64,000 nt of DNA from Phycisphaerales bacterium (GTDB lineage Bacteria > Planctomycetota > Phycisphaerae > UBA1845 > Fen-1342). Location of the stretch: contig JADJWG010000001.1 in assembly GCA_016716475.1 (NCBI GenBank), positions 1,364,001 through 1,428,000 of the forward strand, read 5' to 3'. The notes below the pieces were generated by a model that ran no database searches, was not told the DNA's origin, and saw only the letters and a list, made by a program, of their open reading frames with translations. Shown here piece by piece: positions 34,721-41,994 of this stretch; positions within the stretch are counted from its first letter, which is position 1, and every line of letters begins with the position of its first letter. The translations under genes were made by a program, and so were the position numbers.

Positions 34721-34919
34721 GGGGCACCCCCTCGGCGGCGGGAACTGATTTACCGTCGAGCCACAACCTTAGATCTTCGATCTTGATCAGCGCCCGCCGC
34801 CGGCCGGGCAAGCGCGTGATGCGGAGCCGGCCGCAAGCAGCTTCGCTCCAGAGTGTGCGGGCACTTACCCCCACGGCTTCGGCCGCTCGCGGAAGCGACA
34901 TTGCTAATGGTTCCGTCAT
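34710..34919 (-). CDS. AlpA/excisionase-like helix-turn-helix protein
   Basis: This 69-aa MerR/AlpA-type DNA-binding domain has LPRAAEAVGVSARTLWSEAACG as its helix-turn-helix and IKIEDLRLWL as a typical end. The start at 34919 (MTEPLAMS) is preferred; a frame start at 34946 exists. It is the first gene of the replication operon. It could be an excisionase for the integrase or an operon regulator. Confidence 0.75.
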   Translation of the reverse strand: MTEPLAMSLPRAAEAVGVSARTLWSEAACGRLRITRLPGRRRALIKIEDLRLWLDGKSVPAAEGVPHDK

Positions 34920-34996
34920 TTTGATACCTCCAAGGTGATGCACCATGCGTCACACCGGAAGTATCCATGCTTGGACGGACGGAAATATTCAGAGCG

Positions 34997-35076
34997 ATTT
35001 TGTCCGGCGGTACGCCGCTTCGCGTGTTTGCACGCTATGGCGAAACCCGGCTCCCGATTCCCCCGACGGACAAAAT
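34997..35076. repeat. Inverted repeat upstream of the AlpA-like gene
   Basis: ATTTTGTCCG (34997-35006) is perfectly inverted as CGGACAAAAT (35067-35076), 60 bases apart, inside the 168-base gap between the 193-aa gene and the AlpA-like gene. AT-rich arms stand out in this GC-rich element. They may be operator half-sites or origin sites. No promoter was assigned. Confidence 0.5.
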
Positions 35077-35087
35077 AACCCCCTTGA

Positions 35088-35669
35088 CTAGCTGGCGAGT
35101 CGGTCGCGCCGCTCGCGCTTCCGGTGACGGTCGAGCACTAGCCGCACGTCCTGCTCGCGAACGTCGCCTAACTCGTCCGCACACTCCGCGTAGCTCCGGA
35201 AGTGCCCGGTTGCCCACGCATTCAAGATGCGGTGTTCCACACGTCCGCCGATCTGCCGCGGCCGGCCACGCTTGCCGGTCCGAAGTCGCTTCGCTCCCTC
35301 TGTTGCCACCGCGTCCGGAAGCATGTCGAGTTCGCGAAGGGATTTGCCGACTGCGGCGAACGCCGCCGCAAAGCCAGCCCGGCCGCGTACCACGCGCGCC
35401 AGCTCGCGTATTCTCGCCGCGGCTTTCAGCACGGCAGCGGTCGCGTACGGCGGTGAGCCGGAAAGCGCTGTGAGCGCCGCGCGAACGTGCTCAGAAAACG
35501 CACGCTCAATCGCGATTGATTCATCGAAAAGTGATTCCGGAAGCCGCACGCAATCGTCGGTGAACGTCGCCGCTTGTGAGAGTCCGGCGGCCGTGCCGGC
35601 TCGAAATCGGACGTTGCCCAAGTCGGCGAGAACGTCGCGTGCGTACACACTGAAGAGTCTAATTGCCAT
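35088..35669 (-). CDS. Element protein of unknown function, 193 aa
   Basis: No family is recognised. The first 125 residues are mostly helical and Ala-rich. The last 60 residues have a basic GKRGRPRQIGG stretch and then ILNAWATGHFRSYAECADEL, which could form a helix-turn-helix (inference). The gene follows an intrinsic terminator and precedes the replication operon, so it probably has its own promoter, which was not identified. Confidence 0.65.
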   Translation of the reverse strand: MAIRLFSVYARDVLADLGNVRFRAGTAAGLSQAATFTDDCVRLPESLFDESIAIERAFSEHVRAALTALSGSPPYATAAVLKAAARIRELARVVRGRAGFAAAFAAVGKSLRELDMLPDAVATEGAKRLRTGKRGRPRQIGGRVEHRILNAWATGHFRSYAECADELGDVREQDVRLVLDRHRKRERRDRLAS

Positions 35670-35790
35670 TTTCTACCCTTCCCGCCGGTAGAGCCCGGCG
35701 CCGCGTCGCGTGAGGGTAGTAGTGCACGCGACGCGGCGCCGAAGCGCTGTGGTAGCGAACCGCAGCCCGGCCGATAGATGATTGTAACAC

Positions 35791-35828
35791 AAAAAAACCG
35801 GCCCGGCTTGGTTCGGACGCCGGACCGG
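35791..35828 (-). terminator. Intrinsic terminator of the element's right-hand operon
   Basis: On the minus strand a 10-bp stem (35819-35828 with 35798-35807, one G-U pair) encloses an 11-base loop and is followed at once by seven T. This is a textbook Rho-independent terminator, 44 bases after the stop of the coiled-coil gene. Confidence 0.9.
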
Positions 35829-35872
35829 CCGGAGAGCGCCTGCGCGGGAGTCTGTCGCGCCGGCAGCTAAGA

Positions 35873-36382
35873 CTAGTGTGATTCGTTGTTCAGTGCCGCG
35901 TGCAACTCGGGGTGCCGCTCTGGCCACCTTGCCAATTCATCGCGTGCGGCCATTGCCGCGCGTTTTGCGGCGGAAGCACACGAAGAAGTCAACTTCAACT
36001 CGCGAAGGCGCCGTTCCGCGCTTTCGGCGAAAGCCACGACTTCCCGCACCGCCTGTTGCCGTGCCGCTTCACGCGCTGCAAGCTCGGATGCGAGCGATTC
36101 AAGCCGCTCACGCTCTTTGAGCGCTTCGTGCACATCGCGGAGTGCGTCCTCGTTCAACGAAAGCTCCGCCGCCGCTTCGGCGGCCGCGCGGAGTTCGCCG
36201 GGAGTCGCGCCAACCTTGCCCAGGGCGGCCACGACTGCGTACCAGCAGTCTGCACGTCGTGCTTGCTCTCGCCGCTCGTCGGCTAAAGCTTCGTCGCGCT
36301 CGGCTGCGCGGTGCTGAAGTAGTACGTCAAGCGGATCGTGCACAACGGTGGCGGGTTCAATGGTTGTAGATCGTCGCGCCAT
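35873..36382 (-). CDS. Coiled-coil element protein of unknown function
   Basis: The family is not recognised. This 169-aa protein is rich in Ala, Glu and Arg with heptad-like patterning over residues 25-140 (LKERERLESLASELAAREAAR), indicating a long coiled coil. There is no signal peptide or membrane helix. It starts one base after the preceding stop and is the last gene of a three-gene operon that ends in the terminator. Confidence 0.65.
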   Translation of the reverse strand: MARRSTTIEPATVVHDPLDVLLQHRAAERDEALADERREQARRADCWYAVVAALGKVGATPGELRAAAEAAAELSLNEDALRDVHEALKERERLESLASELAAREAARQQAVREVVAFAESAERRLRELKLTSSCASAAKRAAMAARDELARWPERHPELHAALNNESH

Positions 36383-36383
36383 G

Positions 36384-36599
36384 CTATCGCCCCTTCCTGC
36401 GCGTCGGCTTCGTCGGGGTAGTGTTGACCGAGCGCGTGAGGTTGTCCCTGATGCGACGGTCGGTGGCGTGCAGATTCATCAGCGAAATTTCTTCGTCCGT
36501 CAGCCCCCGCATCAATGTTGGTAGTGGCACGCGCTGGTTTTTGGCAAAAGCCAGCATTCTGCTAAGGTGTGTAATTGCCAGATCTTCTGCACGCGTCAT
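36384..36599 (-). CDS. Small element protein, 71 aa
   Basis: The family is not recognised. It is helical with a basic tail (TKPTRRKGR). LTDEEISLMNLHATDRRIRDNL may mediate protein contacts. It overlaps the upstream regulator gene by four bases (ATGA) and precedes the coiled-coil gene by one base, so all three are co-translated. Confidence 0.6.
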   Translation of the reverse strand: MTRAEDLAITHLSRMLAFAKNQRVPLPTLMRGLTDEEISLMNLHATDRRIRDNLTRSVNTTPTKPTRRKGR

Positions 36600-36808
36600 T
36601 TTTGTTTCACCTTTCGTGTTCCCGTAGTAGGTTGTGTGCCGAAATAAACCAGCAGCTTTTCGCCGGTGCGCAAACTACATCCGCGACCTTCGACGACTCG
36701 ACGAAGTGTGCTTCTACTCACTCCCGCGCCTTTCGCCGTCGTGGCCAACGGTTGCAGCAGAATCCTGCGTCGCAGCCATTTTCCGATTGTGCTTGCGTCC
36801 ATCGACAT
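36596..36808 (-). CDS. Small helix-turn-helix regulator, likely repressor of the element
   Basis: This 70-aa protein contains a Cro/XRE-like helix-turn-helix: LATTAKGAGVSRSTLRRVVEGRGCSLRTGEKLL. The ATG at 36808 lies at or within one or two bases of the predicted transcription start, so the mRNA may be leaderless; a second in-frame ATG is at 36802. A dyad overlaps its -10 element, which would suit autorepression. A start at 36844 would lie upstream of the promoter's start site and was rejected. Confidence 0.75.
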   Translation of the reverse strand: MSMDASTIGKWLRRRILLQPLATTAKGAGVSRSTLRRVVEGRGCSLRTGEKLLVYFGTQPTTGTRKVKQK

Positions 36809-36815
36809 GACCAGA

Positions 36816-36844
36816 ATTGTACATGGTACATAATGTAGAGTCAA
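36816..36844 (-). promoter_or_regulatory. Sigma-70-type promoter with overlapping operator-like dyad
   Basis: On the minus strand TTGACT (36839-36844) is followed after exactly 17 bases by TACAAT (36816-36821); each matches the consensus at five of six positions. The dyad TGTAC-ATG-GTACA (36818-36830) overlaps the -10 and the spacer, a good place for a repressor. Predicted start of transcription is near 36809. Confidence 0.8.
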
Positions 36845-37301
36845 CTACTTGTGTAGCTACCACTACAGACCCCCACGGCCACCTTGCAGGATTGCCCCAA
36901 TTCTTGCCGCGCACCCCACAAATGGCGGGTTGAAGTGTACCCGATGCTACGAATATCTAGAGAAAAACCCGTTATTAGCGTCCCAACAAGGCTCGCCGCC
37001 ATTCGGATTGAATACCTTGTTTCGCTAGAATATCTGCGGCTCTTGTTCGCAGCCGCCGGGGGGGGTGCGAAAAGAACCTACGTCGCCGTCAGGAGCCGCG
37101 TAGCTCGGCCGTTCAGTCGCCAGCACCGCCAGCGCGAACACTTCGCACGATGCCGAGCACCGCCCGGCGTAGCGGCGGTGCCAGCGTCGGCCACGCCGCG
37201 AGCACTTCGGCGAGTTCCGAATCGTCGCCAACCGTCGGCACTACTGGCGGCACCGATTCGGCACCGCTCGTAAGTGCATTGTCTGTAGGCGCTTGCGGAA
37301 G
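36845..37301. other. Right end of the element, with the stranded integrase tail
   Basis: The 457 bases between the regulator's promoter and attR contain no start-bearing gene I can support. On the minus strand 37113-37301 is open in phase with the integrase frame of the core and encodes 62 residues (see the separate entry). The remaining part (36845-37112) is comparatively AT-richer near 36845-37020 and has no recognised feature. Confidence 0.6.
37113..37301 (-). pseudogene. Stranded C-terminal segment of the integrase (used only in the circle)
   Basis: These 63 codons including the stop continue, in the same phase, the integrase frame that crosses the att core. The encoded 62 residues include DDSELAEVLAAWPTLAPP and RRAVLGIVRSV, an ordered amphipathic helical pattern. 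From memory, it resembles tails of other planctomycetal tyrosine integrases. In the integrated state it has no start codon of its own beyond chromosomal antisense sequence and is separated from int by more than 7 kb. Confidence 0.75.
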
Positions 37302-37362
37302 AGAGCAGCGGCCTTCTAAGTCGCAGGTCGGTGGTTCGAGTCCACCCGGGCGCGCTTCGGAA
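37302..37362. repeat. attR core (61-bp direct repeat, right copy)
   Basis: It is identical to 29910-29970. It carries only the 3' part of tRNA-Arg (from the D-arm on) and lacks the acceptor 5' strand, so it is not a second tRNA gene. It marks the right boundary; sequence beyond 37362 belongs to the chromosome. The 233 bases from 37363 to 37595 show no gene. Confidence 0.93.
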
Positions 37363-37595
37363 ATGTCACACCGTGCCGCGCCATTCCGCGCAGCATCCCG
37401 GTATTTTCCGCGATGATCACCCGCACTACCCTGCATTCTTCACTGGGCTATTCCATGCGCCCCGGTTGCACCGTACCGCGCTCCGCGTGTTCCGGTCGCG
37501 GGGTCCACACCCAGTAGCCAAGCGAATTTCACTGGCACAAGCCCGGGCACCGCGCCCCTCGACAAGCAGGTGTCCGCGCGGAATAGGGGCGCACT

Positions 37596-38720
37596 CTACG
37601 TGTAGCGCCCGTGCGCATGTACTGTGCGGTACATGACCTCCGCGTTTTCCAGGCAACGCGCTGTCAGGGGCACCATGAACGGCGCGGACGTCGGCAGGAC
37701 GACGAATCCCCCGCCCGGCGACCCGTCGCGCAGAGCCGCCCGTACCTCGGCTTCCATCTCCGCAGGCGTCCCTGCTTCCAGCGTGCGGGCCTGCACGGCA
37801 CCCATCAGGCAGAGCCGAACTCCGACGCGCCGCTTGATGTCCGCCAGCGTGACGTCCGCCGTCGGCATTGGCAGTGTTTCGAGCGGCTCCAGCGCATCGG
37901 CCCCCGTCTCAACAACCATCTCCAGCAGCGCATCGAGCATGCCATGACAATGGATGATTGCGAAATTGCCAGTCGCGTGAATCTCGTCGATCAGTAGCCG
38001 ATCGTACGGCACGACGTAGCGCGGAAAGAAGCGGCGGGGATTCAACAGCGGTGCGCTGCAATACTCCGGCCCCCAGAGGCGGAAGGCCGCATTCTCCAGG
38101 TGCGGGCCGAGCGTTCGTACGCCGCGCATCAACTGGTCATTCGCACGTGCGAGCAGTGCCTGGATCGGGGCGTCGTCGCGCGTGCAGCGGAGCGCGAAGT
38201 CAGCATAGTCAAACAGGCCCACCACGCGTCCGACCGCATCTCCCGGGTTCGGACAAAGCACCCCGCGTTCTCCCACGCACGCGGCCAGGGCACGCAGCGC
38301 CGCCACGTCGTACTGCAACGGCGGATCGGGTAATGCCAGCACACGCTCGATGTCCGCGTCCGTTTTGATCAGCGGTTCGATCTGCCAACTCGTCATCAGG
38401 CCCGCATCGCGCCGCGCTACGCTGCGCACTGGTCCGCGGGGCGTCTGCACGGTTGTCACGCGTACGATGCTCCCGACGGATTGCGCTGCCACCTCGAACT
38501 GAACCCGGCCGGGCTCCTGCGCCGTAAAAAACACCGGCAGTTCGAGCGGGAGAAAGATAAAACTGTCACCGTACCGCTCTTCGAGCTCGAGGAGCGGAGC
38601 GTAAGACGATTCTCGGTTCGGCCAGTCATCGTTGAACCGGGAGTACTCGTAGAGCGTGACCGGAACACGGTCCGGCGTACTGCGCCGCAACGCGGTCAGG
38701 AGTCGGGTGCGCGGTGTCAT
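37596..38720 (-). CDS. Uroporphyrinogen decarboxylase family protein (MtaA/CmuA-like)
   Basis: This 374-aa TIM-barrel protein of the URO-D superfamily shows RLLTALRRSTPDRVPVTLYE at its start and IIHCHGMLDALLEMVVETGADALEPLE in the C-terminal half, where MtaA-type proteins hold zinc by His-x-Cys-like motifs. It lacks the heme-specific N-terminus of HemE. It is probably a corrinoid/methyl-transfer or related enzyme rather than a heme enzyme. It is the last gene of a long minus-strand run, 38 bases after the preceding stop. Confidence 0.75.
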   Translation of the reverse strand: MTPRTRLLTALRRSTPDRVPVTLYEYSRFNDDWPNRESSYAPLLELEERYGDSFIFLPLELPVFFTAQEPGRVQFEVAAQSVGSIVRVTTVQTPRGPVRSVARRDAGLMTSWQIEPLIKTDADIERVLALPDPPLQYDVAALRALAACVGERGVLCPNPGDAVGRVVGLFDYADFALRCTRDDAPIQALLARANDQLMRGVRTLGPHLENAAFRLWGPEYCSAPLLNPRRFFPRYVVPYDRLLIDEIHATGNFAIIHCHGMLDALLEMVVETGADALEPLETLPMPTADVTLADIKRRVGVRLCLMGAVQARTLEAGTPAEMEAEVRAALRDGSPGGGFVVLPTSAPFMVPLTARCLENAEVMYRTVHAHGRYT

Positions 38721-38758
38721 CGCAGATCATTGTAAGGGAGAACGTGCGTGCCACAGAT

Positions 38759-39331
38759 TCACATGGGCGGCACCGCGGTCGCTCCCGGGAGGGCGTCCTG
38801 AGCAGCCCGTAGTTCATCGAGGAACTGCAGGGCCGCGTCGAGACAGCTTTGCGGGTCGGGTGCGGTGTTGAGGGCATCGCCGAGACCGAAACGGACACGC
38901 TCGAAGAAGGGCTCAGAATTCAGCGACCAGGGTGCGATTTCGAGCTCCTGCACAACCTCAACAAGGGCCTCCACGAATGGATCATGGAGTCCGAAGCGCT
39001 CCACAATGATGCGCGCGGCGCACCGCCCCGGCCGCCGCGCCAACTCCGCGCCCGGTTCATCGAAAGGGATGCTCCCCGGCCAAGACTCGGCTACGAGGGC
39101 TCGGGCACCCGGGGACACCATCCGGGTCAGCAGCCAGGCGGCCACCGCCGTATCGGGTTCGAGCCGGCGGCTGGTACGGTACACTGGCAGTTCAGCGCCG
39201 CGGGCGGTTGTCGGAGCAGACTCGGACTCTGGCCCCGTGGCGAAAGGCGCAGCGGGATCGGATGACCACAGCAGGAGGGTCACAAGCACGACCAAAACCA
39301 CCAGGATGAGAGCAGCGCCCACAGAGCGCAT
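38759..39331 (-). CDS. Membrane-anchored protein of unknown function, 190 aa
   Basis: The family is not recognised. One N-terminal membrane helix (about residues 4-24, VGAALILVVLVVLVTLLLW) is followed by a periplasmic, mainly helical domain with LVEVVQELEIAPW and LDAALQFLDELRAAQ. The ATG at 39331 starts two bases after the stop of the TolB-like gene. Confidence 0.65.
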   Translation of the reverse strand: MRSVGAALILVVLVVLVTLLLWSSDPAAPFATGPESESAPTTARGAELPVYRTSRRLEPDTAVAAWLLTRMVSPGARALVAESWPGSIPFDEPGAELARRPGRCAARIIVERFGLHDPFVEALVEVVQELEIAPWSLNSEPFFERVRFGLGDALNTAPDPQSCLDAALQFLDELRAAQDALPGATAVPPM

Positions 39332-39333
39332 GG

Positions 39334-40365
39334 CTATTTCCAGTCCGGGTCCCGGCACGGACGCGGATCATCGGCTCCGAATGGAAAGATCGGTTGCGCT
39401 GCGCCACCAGCCGCCGGAAGCACCCATAGCCCCAGCCGCCCCCCGGCGCGGCTGGAGGTGAAGACAACCCAGCGTCCGTCGGGGCTGTAGCACGGGTGCA
39501 TGTCACTCGCGGTGGATTCGGTCAGGCGTCGCAGGCGCCGGCTTGCCACGGACACGGTCCAGAGATTGAAGTGCCCGCCGGCGTTGCTTGCAAAGCAGAC
39601 TTCCTGCCCATCGGGGGACCAGGCCGGTTGAATCGAATAGGCGTCAAGAAGCGAGAGCTGTCGCATTTCCTGGCGCTCGGTACGCATGATCCAGATTTCG
39701 CTGATGGTGATGGCGGTCGCCGCTCGGGCGTGCAGGTTCGAGTACGCCAGCCACAGGCCATCCGGCGACCAGGTGGGGTAATGCTGGTACGAGATCTTTT
39801 CCAGATGCGGCTCAAACGCGCGCCGCGCCTGGTGATAGATTACGAGGTCGGTGTTGTCGGTCGTGCGGTCCAGACTCGTGGCCATCGCAATCCGCAGATG
39901 ATCCGGTCCGATCGCGGGGTGCATATCGAAGCGTTCTGCCGAGGCGAACGGGAGCTGCTGCGGTGTGGATCCCGCCCGCAGATCGAGTCGCCAGAGTTTG
40001 CCGTCGACCGTCTCATACACGATGTGCGAGTGATCCGGCGCGAGCGATGGCGCTCCCTCGTCGTAGGGGGTCTGTGTCAGCCGGCGAGGAGGCACGGCGG
40101 GATCAAGGTTCCAGGAGAACAGGTCCCATTGGCGCTCAACTTCCGCGCAGAAGACCAGCAGCGTGTCGGCGGGCGGATCGAACGTCGGCGCCGGTGCGGT
40201 CGTCGGCTGCAGCGGAGCCGGGCTAGCAGAGCGTTCAACCTCCTGCCCGGCGGTGACCAGCACCACACACGTGAGCACCGGTAACAATGCCGTCGCCGAC
40301 GCGCAGCGAAGATTTCGATGACGGGGTGCGGCGCAGAGCGTGGCACGGGCGGGCGTATCGGTCAT
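39334..40365 (-). CDS. TolB/WD40-like beta-propeller protein, exported
   Basis: This 343-aa protein has an N-terminal hydrophobic signal or anchor (about residues 24-40). Several PD40/TolB repeats follow with the usual core: SLAPDHSHIVY, YPTWSPDGLWLAYSN, QPAWSPDGQEVCFASN and HPCYSPDGRWVVFTS. Such propellers mediate protein contacts in the periplasm. It overlaps the upstream gene by four bases (ATGA). Confidence 0.82.
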   Translation of the reverse strand: MTDTPARATLCAAPRHRNLRCASATALLPVLTCVVLVTAGQEVERSASPAPLQPTTAPAPTFDPPADTLLVFCAEVERQWDLFSWNLDPAVPPRRLTQTPYDEGAPSLAPDHSHIVYETVDGKLWRLDLRAGSTPQQLPFASAERFDMHPAIGPDHLRIAMATSLDRTTDNTDLVIYHQARRAFEPHLEKISYQHYPTWSPDGLWLAYSNLHARAATAITISEIWIMRTERQEMRQLSLLDAYSIQPAWSPDGQEVCFASNAGGHFNLWTVSVASRRLRRLTESTASDMHPCYSPDGRWVVFTSSRAGGRLGLWVLPAAGGAAQPIFPFGADDPRPCRDPDWK

Positions 40366-41594
40366 CGCTCGATCTCCACGACACGGCTCACGGTCCCGAC
40401 GTGATTGCGGAACGTGGCCAGGTTCACGGTCAGCACATGGCGCCCCGGTGCCAGCGCAGCAACGTCCCAGGGGTAGGTGAACGGTACATGCCCCTGCTCG
40501 ACCTCCAGCAGGCGACGATCATTCACGTAGATGATCAACTCGAAGCGCTGGTCATTGAGAAAACTTCGCTCGGCCGGATCGGGCACGTCCACGCGAAACA
40601 GGATGGTGTCGCCACGGAGCTTCAGAGGTGCGCCTGGTTCCGCGGGTTGAGTGGTCGCCGGCGCAGTCGTGGAAGGCGTCTCCTGTCCCAGAAATTCCAG
40701 CGTGAGACCCGGATCCCGATTGAGGTGCGGCGGAATGGCCGCGTGCGGGGAGAGAACGGTGGCTGCGTCTCGAACGCGCGTGACTTCCGGGTGCCGCGGG
40801 CGTGTGGCTGCAACGCGTGTGTAGTAGGCGCCATATCGCTCGGTGGTGTTACCCACGGTGAGAATGGCCGCGTCCGGCAGCGCAAAGGCAATCACACCCA
40901 CACGCAACTGGGCGAGGCCTGTGACGACCCGCACGCGCTGTTCGTCATAACCGTCCCACGGCTCGATGTTCAAACCGGCGGGACGCGGTTCCCAGTTCAC
41001 AATCGTCTTCAAAAGAGGACCGTTCAGTACGGCCGCGCGTACCAGTACACGGGCGGGTCGCGGCAGAGTGTAGCCGAGTTCGGTCGCACTCAACGGCCGA
41101 ACCTCACCGGCATTCAGGCGCTCGCCACCGGAATGAAGCCACGGCGCCCAGATCGCCGTCTCCTCCCCCGCGACGGCCTGGAGGTGCACGCTGTAGGCCT
41201 CATCGGGCACATTGACGCCGTCCACGTCCCGACCATCCCATTCGAGAATGCACACGCCGGCCTGCTGAGGGACGCCATCCGCCACCCGTGCGATCAGTTC
41301 CCGGTTCGGACCGTGAATCGTGAGTGTGACGGTGGCGGGGCGCGAAAGCTCAAATCGAATAGGAATACGCTCTTCTGCGGCTACGCGAAACGGCCCGCCG
41401 AGAATCGTCACCTCGCGGAGGGTGAGCGGCGCCGGTGCAGCCAGAGCGGGGCCGGTGGTAACTGGTGGGGTGGCGTCCTGGGACCACGCTGCGGGCATGC
41501 ACAGCCAGAGTCCGAGGAGACTCACGCAGATTCCGAAAGCGGCACCGGTGTGCCAGCGTATGAAAACGGTTGAATTGTGCGAGAACGACGGCAT
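40362..41594 (-). CDS. Exported protein with FlgD-like Ig domain
   Basis: This 410-aa protein has a signal peptide (about residues 10-38, ending PAAWSQ). An FlgD-type Ig module follows at about 55-140: IPIRFELSRPATVTLTIHG, then ILEWDGRDVDGVNVPDEAYSVHLQA. Two or three further beta-sandwich-like regions come after it. The function is unknown. It starts one base after the CcmH-like gene stop and overlaps the propeller gene. Confidence 0.7.
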   Translation of the reverse strand: MPSFSHNSTVFIRWHTGAAFGICVSLLGLWLCMPAAWSQDATPPVTTGPALAAPAPLTLREVTILGGPFRVAAEERIPIRFELSRPATVTLTIHGPNRELIARVADGVPQQAGVCILEWDGRDVDGVNVPDEAYSVHLQAVAGEETAIWAPWLHSGGERLNAGEVRPLSATELGYTLPRPARVLVRAAVLNGPLLKTIVNWEPRPAGLNIEPWDGYDEQRVRVVTGLAQLRVGVIAFALPDAAILTVGNTTERYGAYYTRVAATRPRHPEVTRVRDAATVLSPHAAIPPHLNRDPGLTLEFLGQETPSTTAPATTQPAEPGAPLKLRGDTILFRVDVPDPAERSFLNDQRFELIIYVNDRRLLEVEQGHVPFTYPWDVAALAPGRHVLTVNLATFRNHVGTVSRVVEIER

Positions 41595-41595
41595 G

Positions 41596-41994
41596 CTACC
41601 ACTCCCGCCCGGCCAAGCCGGACTCTCCGAAACGCCGCAACATTGCAACTTTGATGTCATCATCCGATAGTCCCTGCGTGAGCAGTTCGTTCACATAGCG
41701 CCGCAGTTCTTCGCCATCCGGGCACTGGGCCTCGATGATGGGGGTGCCGTGTGAACAGCGAATTCCGCGGAGCAGGGCGACCGCGCGCGGTGCCACCTGA
41801 TTCAAACCGGATGCGCTCGGATGTGCCGTCGAACCGTGCTCGGCGCAACCACGTCCCAGGACCCAACCACCCAGTCCGGCTAATGCGACGAGCAGCACCG
41901 CGACGAGCACCATCAGTATACGGTTGGTGCGCAGCACTTGTTGGGTGGCGTCCAGAGGACGCGGGCCAATCGGATCAACGGGGGGCAGAGCCAT
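41596..41994 (-). CDS. CcmH-like small membrane protein
   Basis: This 132-aa protein has one membrane helix (about residues 28-48). Its C-terminal half, LLRGIRCSHGTPIIEAQCPD then ELRRYVNELLTQGLSDDDIKVAMLRRFGE, resembles the CcmH/NrfF fold used in cytochrome c maturation. The canonical LRCxxC redox pair is not present: the two Cys are 12 residues apart. No other Ccm gene is nearby, so a function in cytochrome assembly is doubtful. It overlaps the 797-aa gene by 20 bases. Confidence 0.6.
   Translation of the reverse strand: MALPPVDPIGPRPLDATQQVLRTNRILMVLVAVLLVALAGLGGWVLGRGCAEHGSTAHPSASGLNQVAPRAVALLRGIRCSHGTPIIEAQCPDGEELRRYVNELLTQGLSDDDIKVAMLRRFGESGLAGREW

Larger units (their letters stand above)
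29910..37362. mobile_element. Integrative element of about 7.4 kb in tRNA-Arg, capsid-free
   Basis: The element is bounded by a perfect 61-bp direct repeat (29910-29970 and 37302-37362), with the integrase gene next to the tRNA end; the unit length is 7392 bases. All genes read leftward. They are a repressor-like operon, an unknown 193-aa gene, an AlpA-like gene, DUF669-like, primase, DnaB-type helicase, winged-helix protein, a small basic ORF and the integrase. The primase plus helicase set predicts autonomous replication after excision. No structural, packaging or transfer genes are seen, so it may be a phage satellite, an integrative plasmid or a reduced prophage. Confidence 0.9.

Noticed and set aside
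35673..35927. 84-codon frame on the minus strand of the element
   Set aside because: It runs through the intrinsic terminator at 35791-35828 and into the end of the coiled-coil gene in another frame.
36884..37273. 129-codon frame on the plus strand at the right end of the element
   Set aside because: Arg/Pro-rich composition, no ribosome-binding site, and it is antisense to the integrase tail segment and crosses no conserved motif.
37302..37362. Second tRNA-Arg gene
   Set aside because: Only the part from the D-arm onward is present; the 5' acceptor strand is missing. It is the right att copy.
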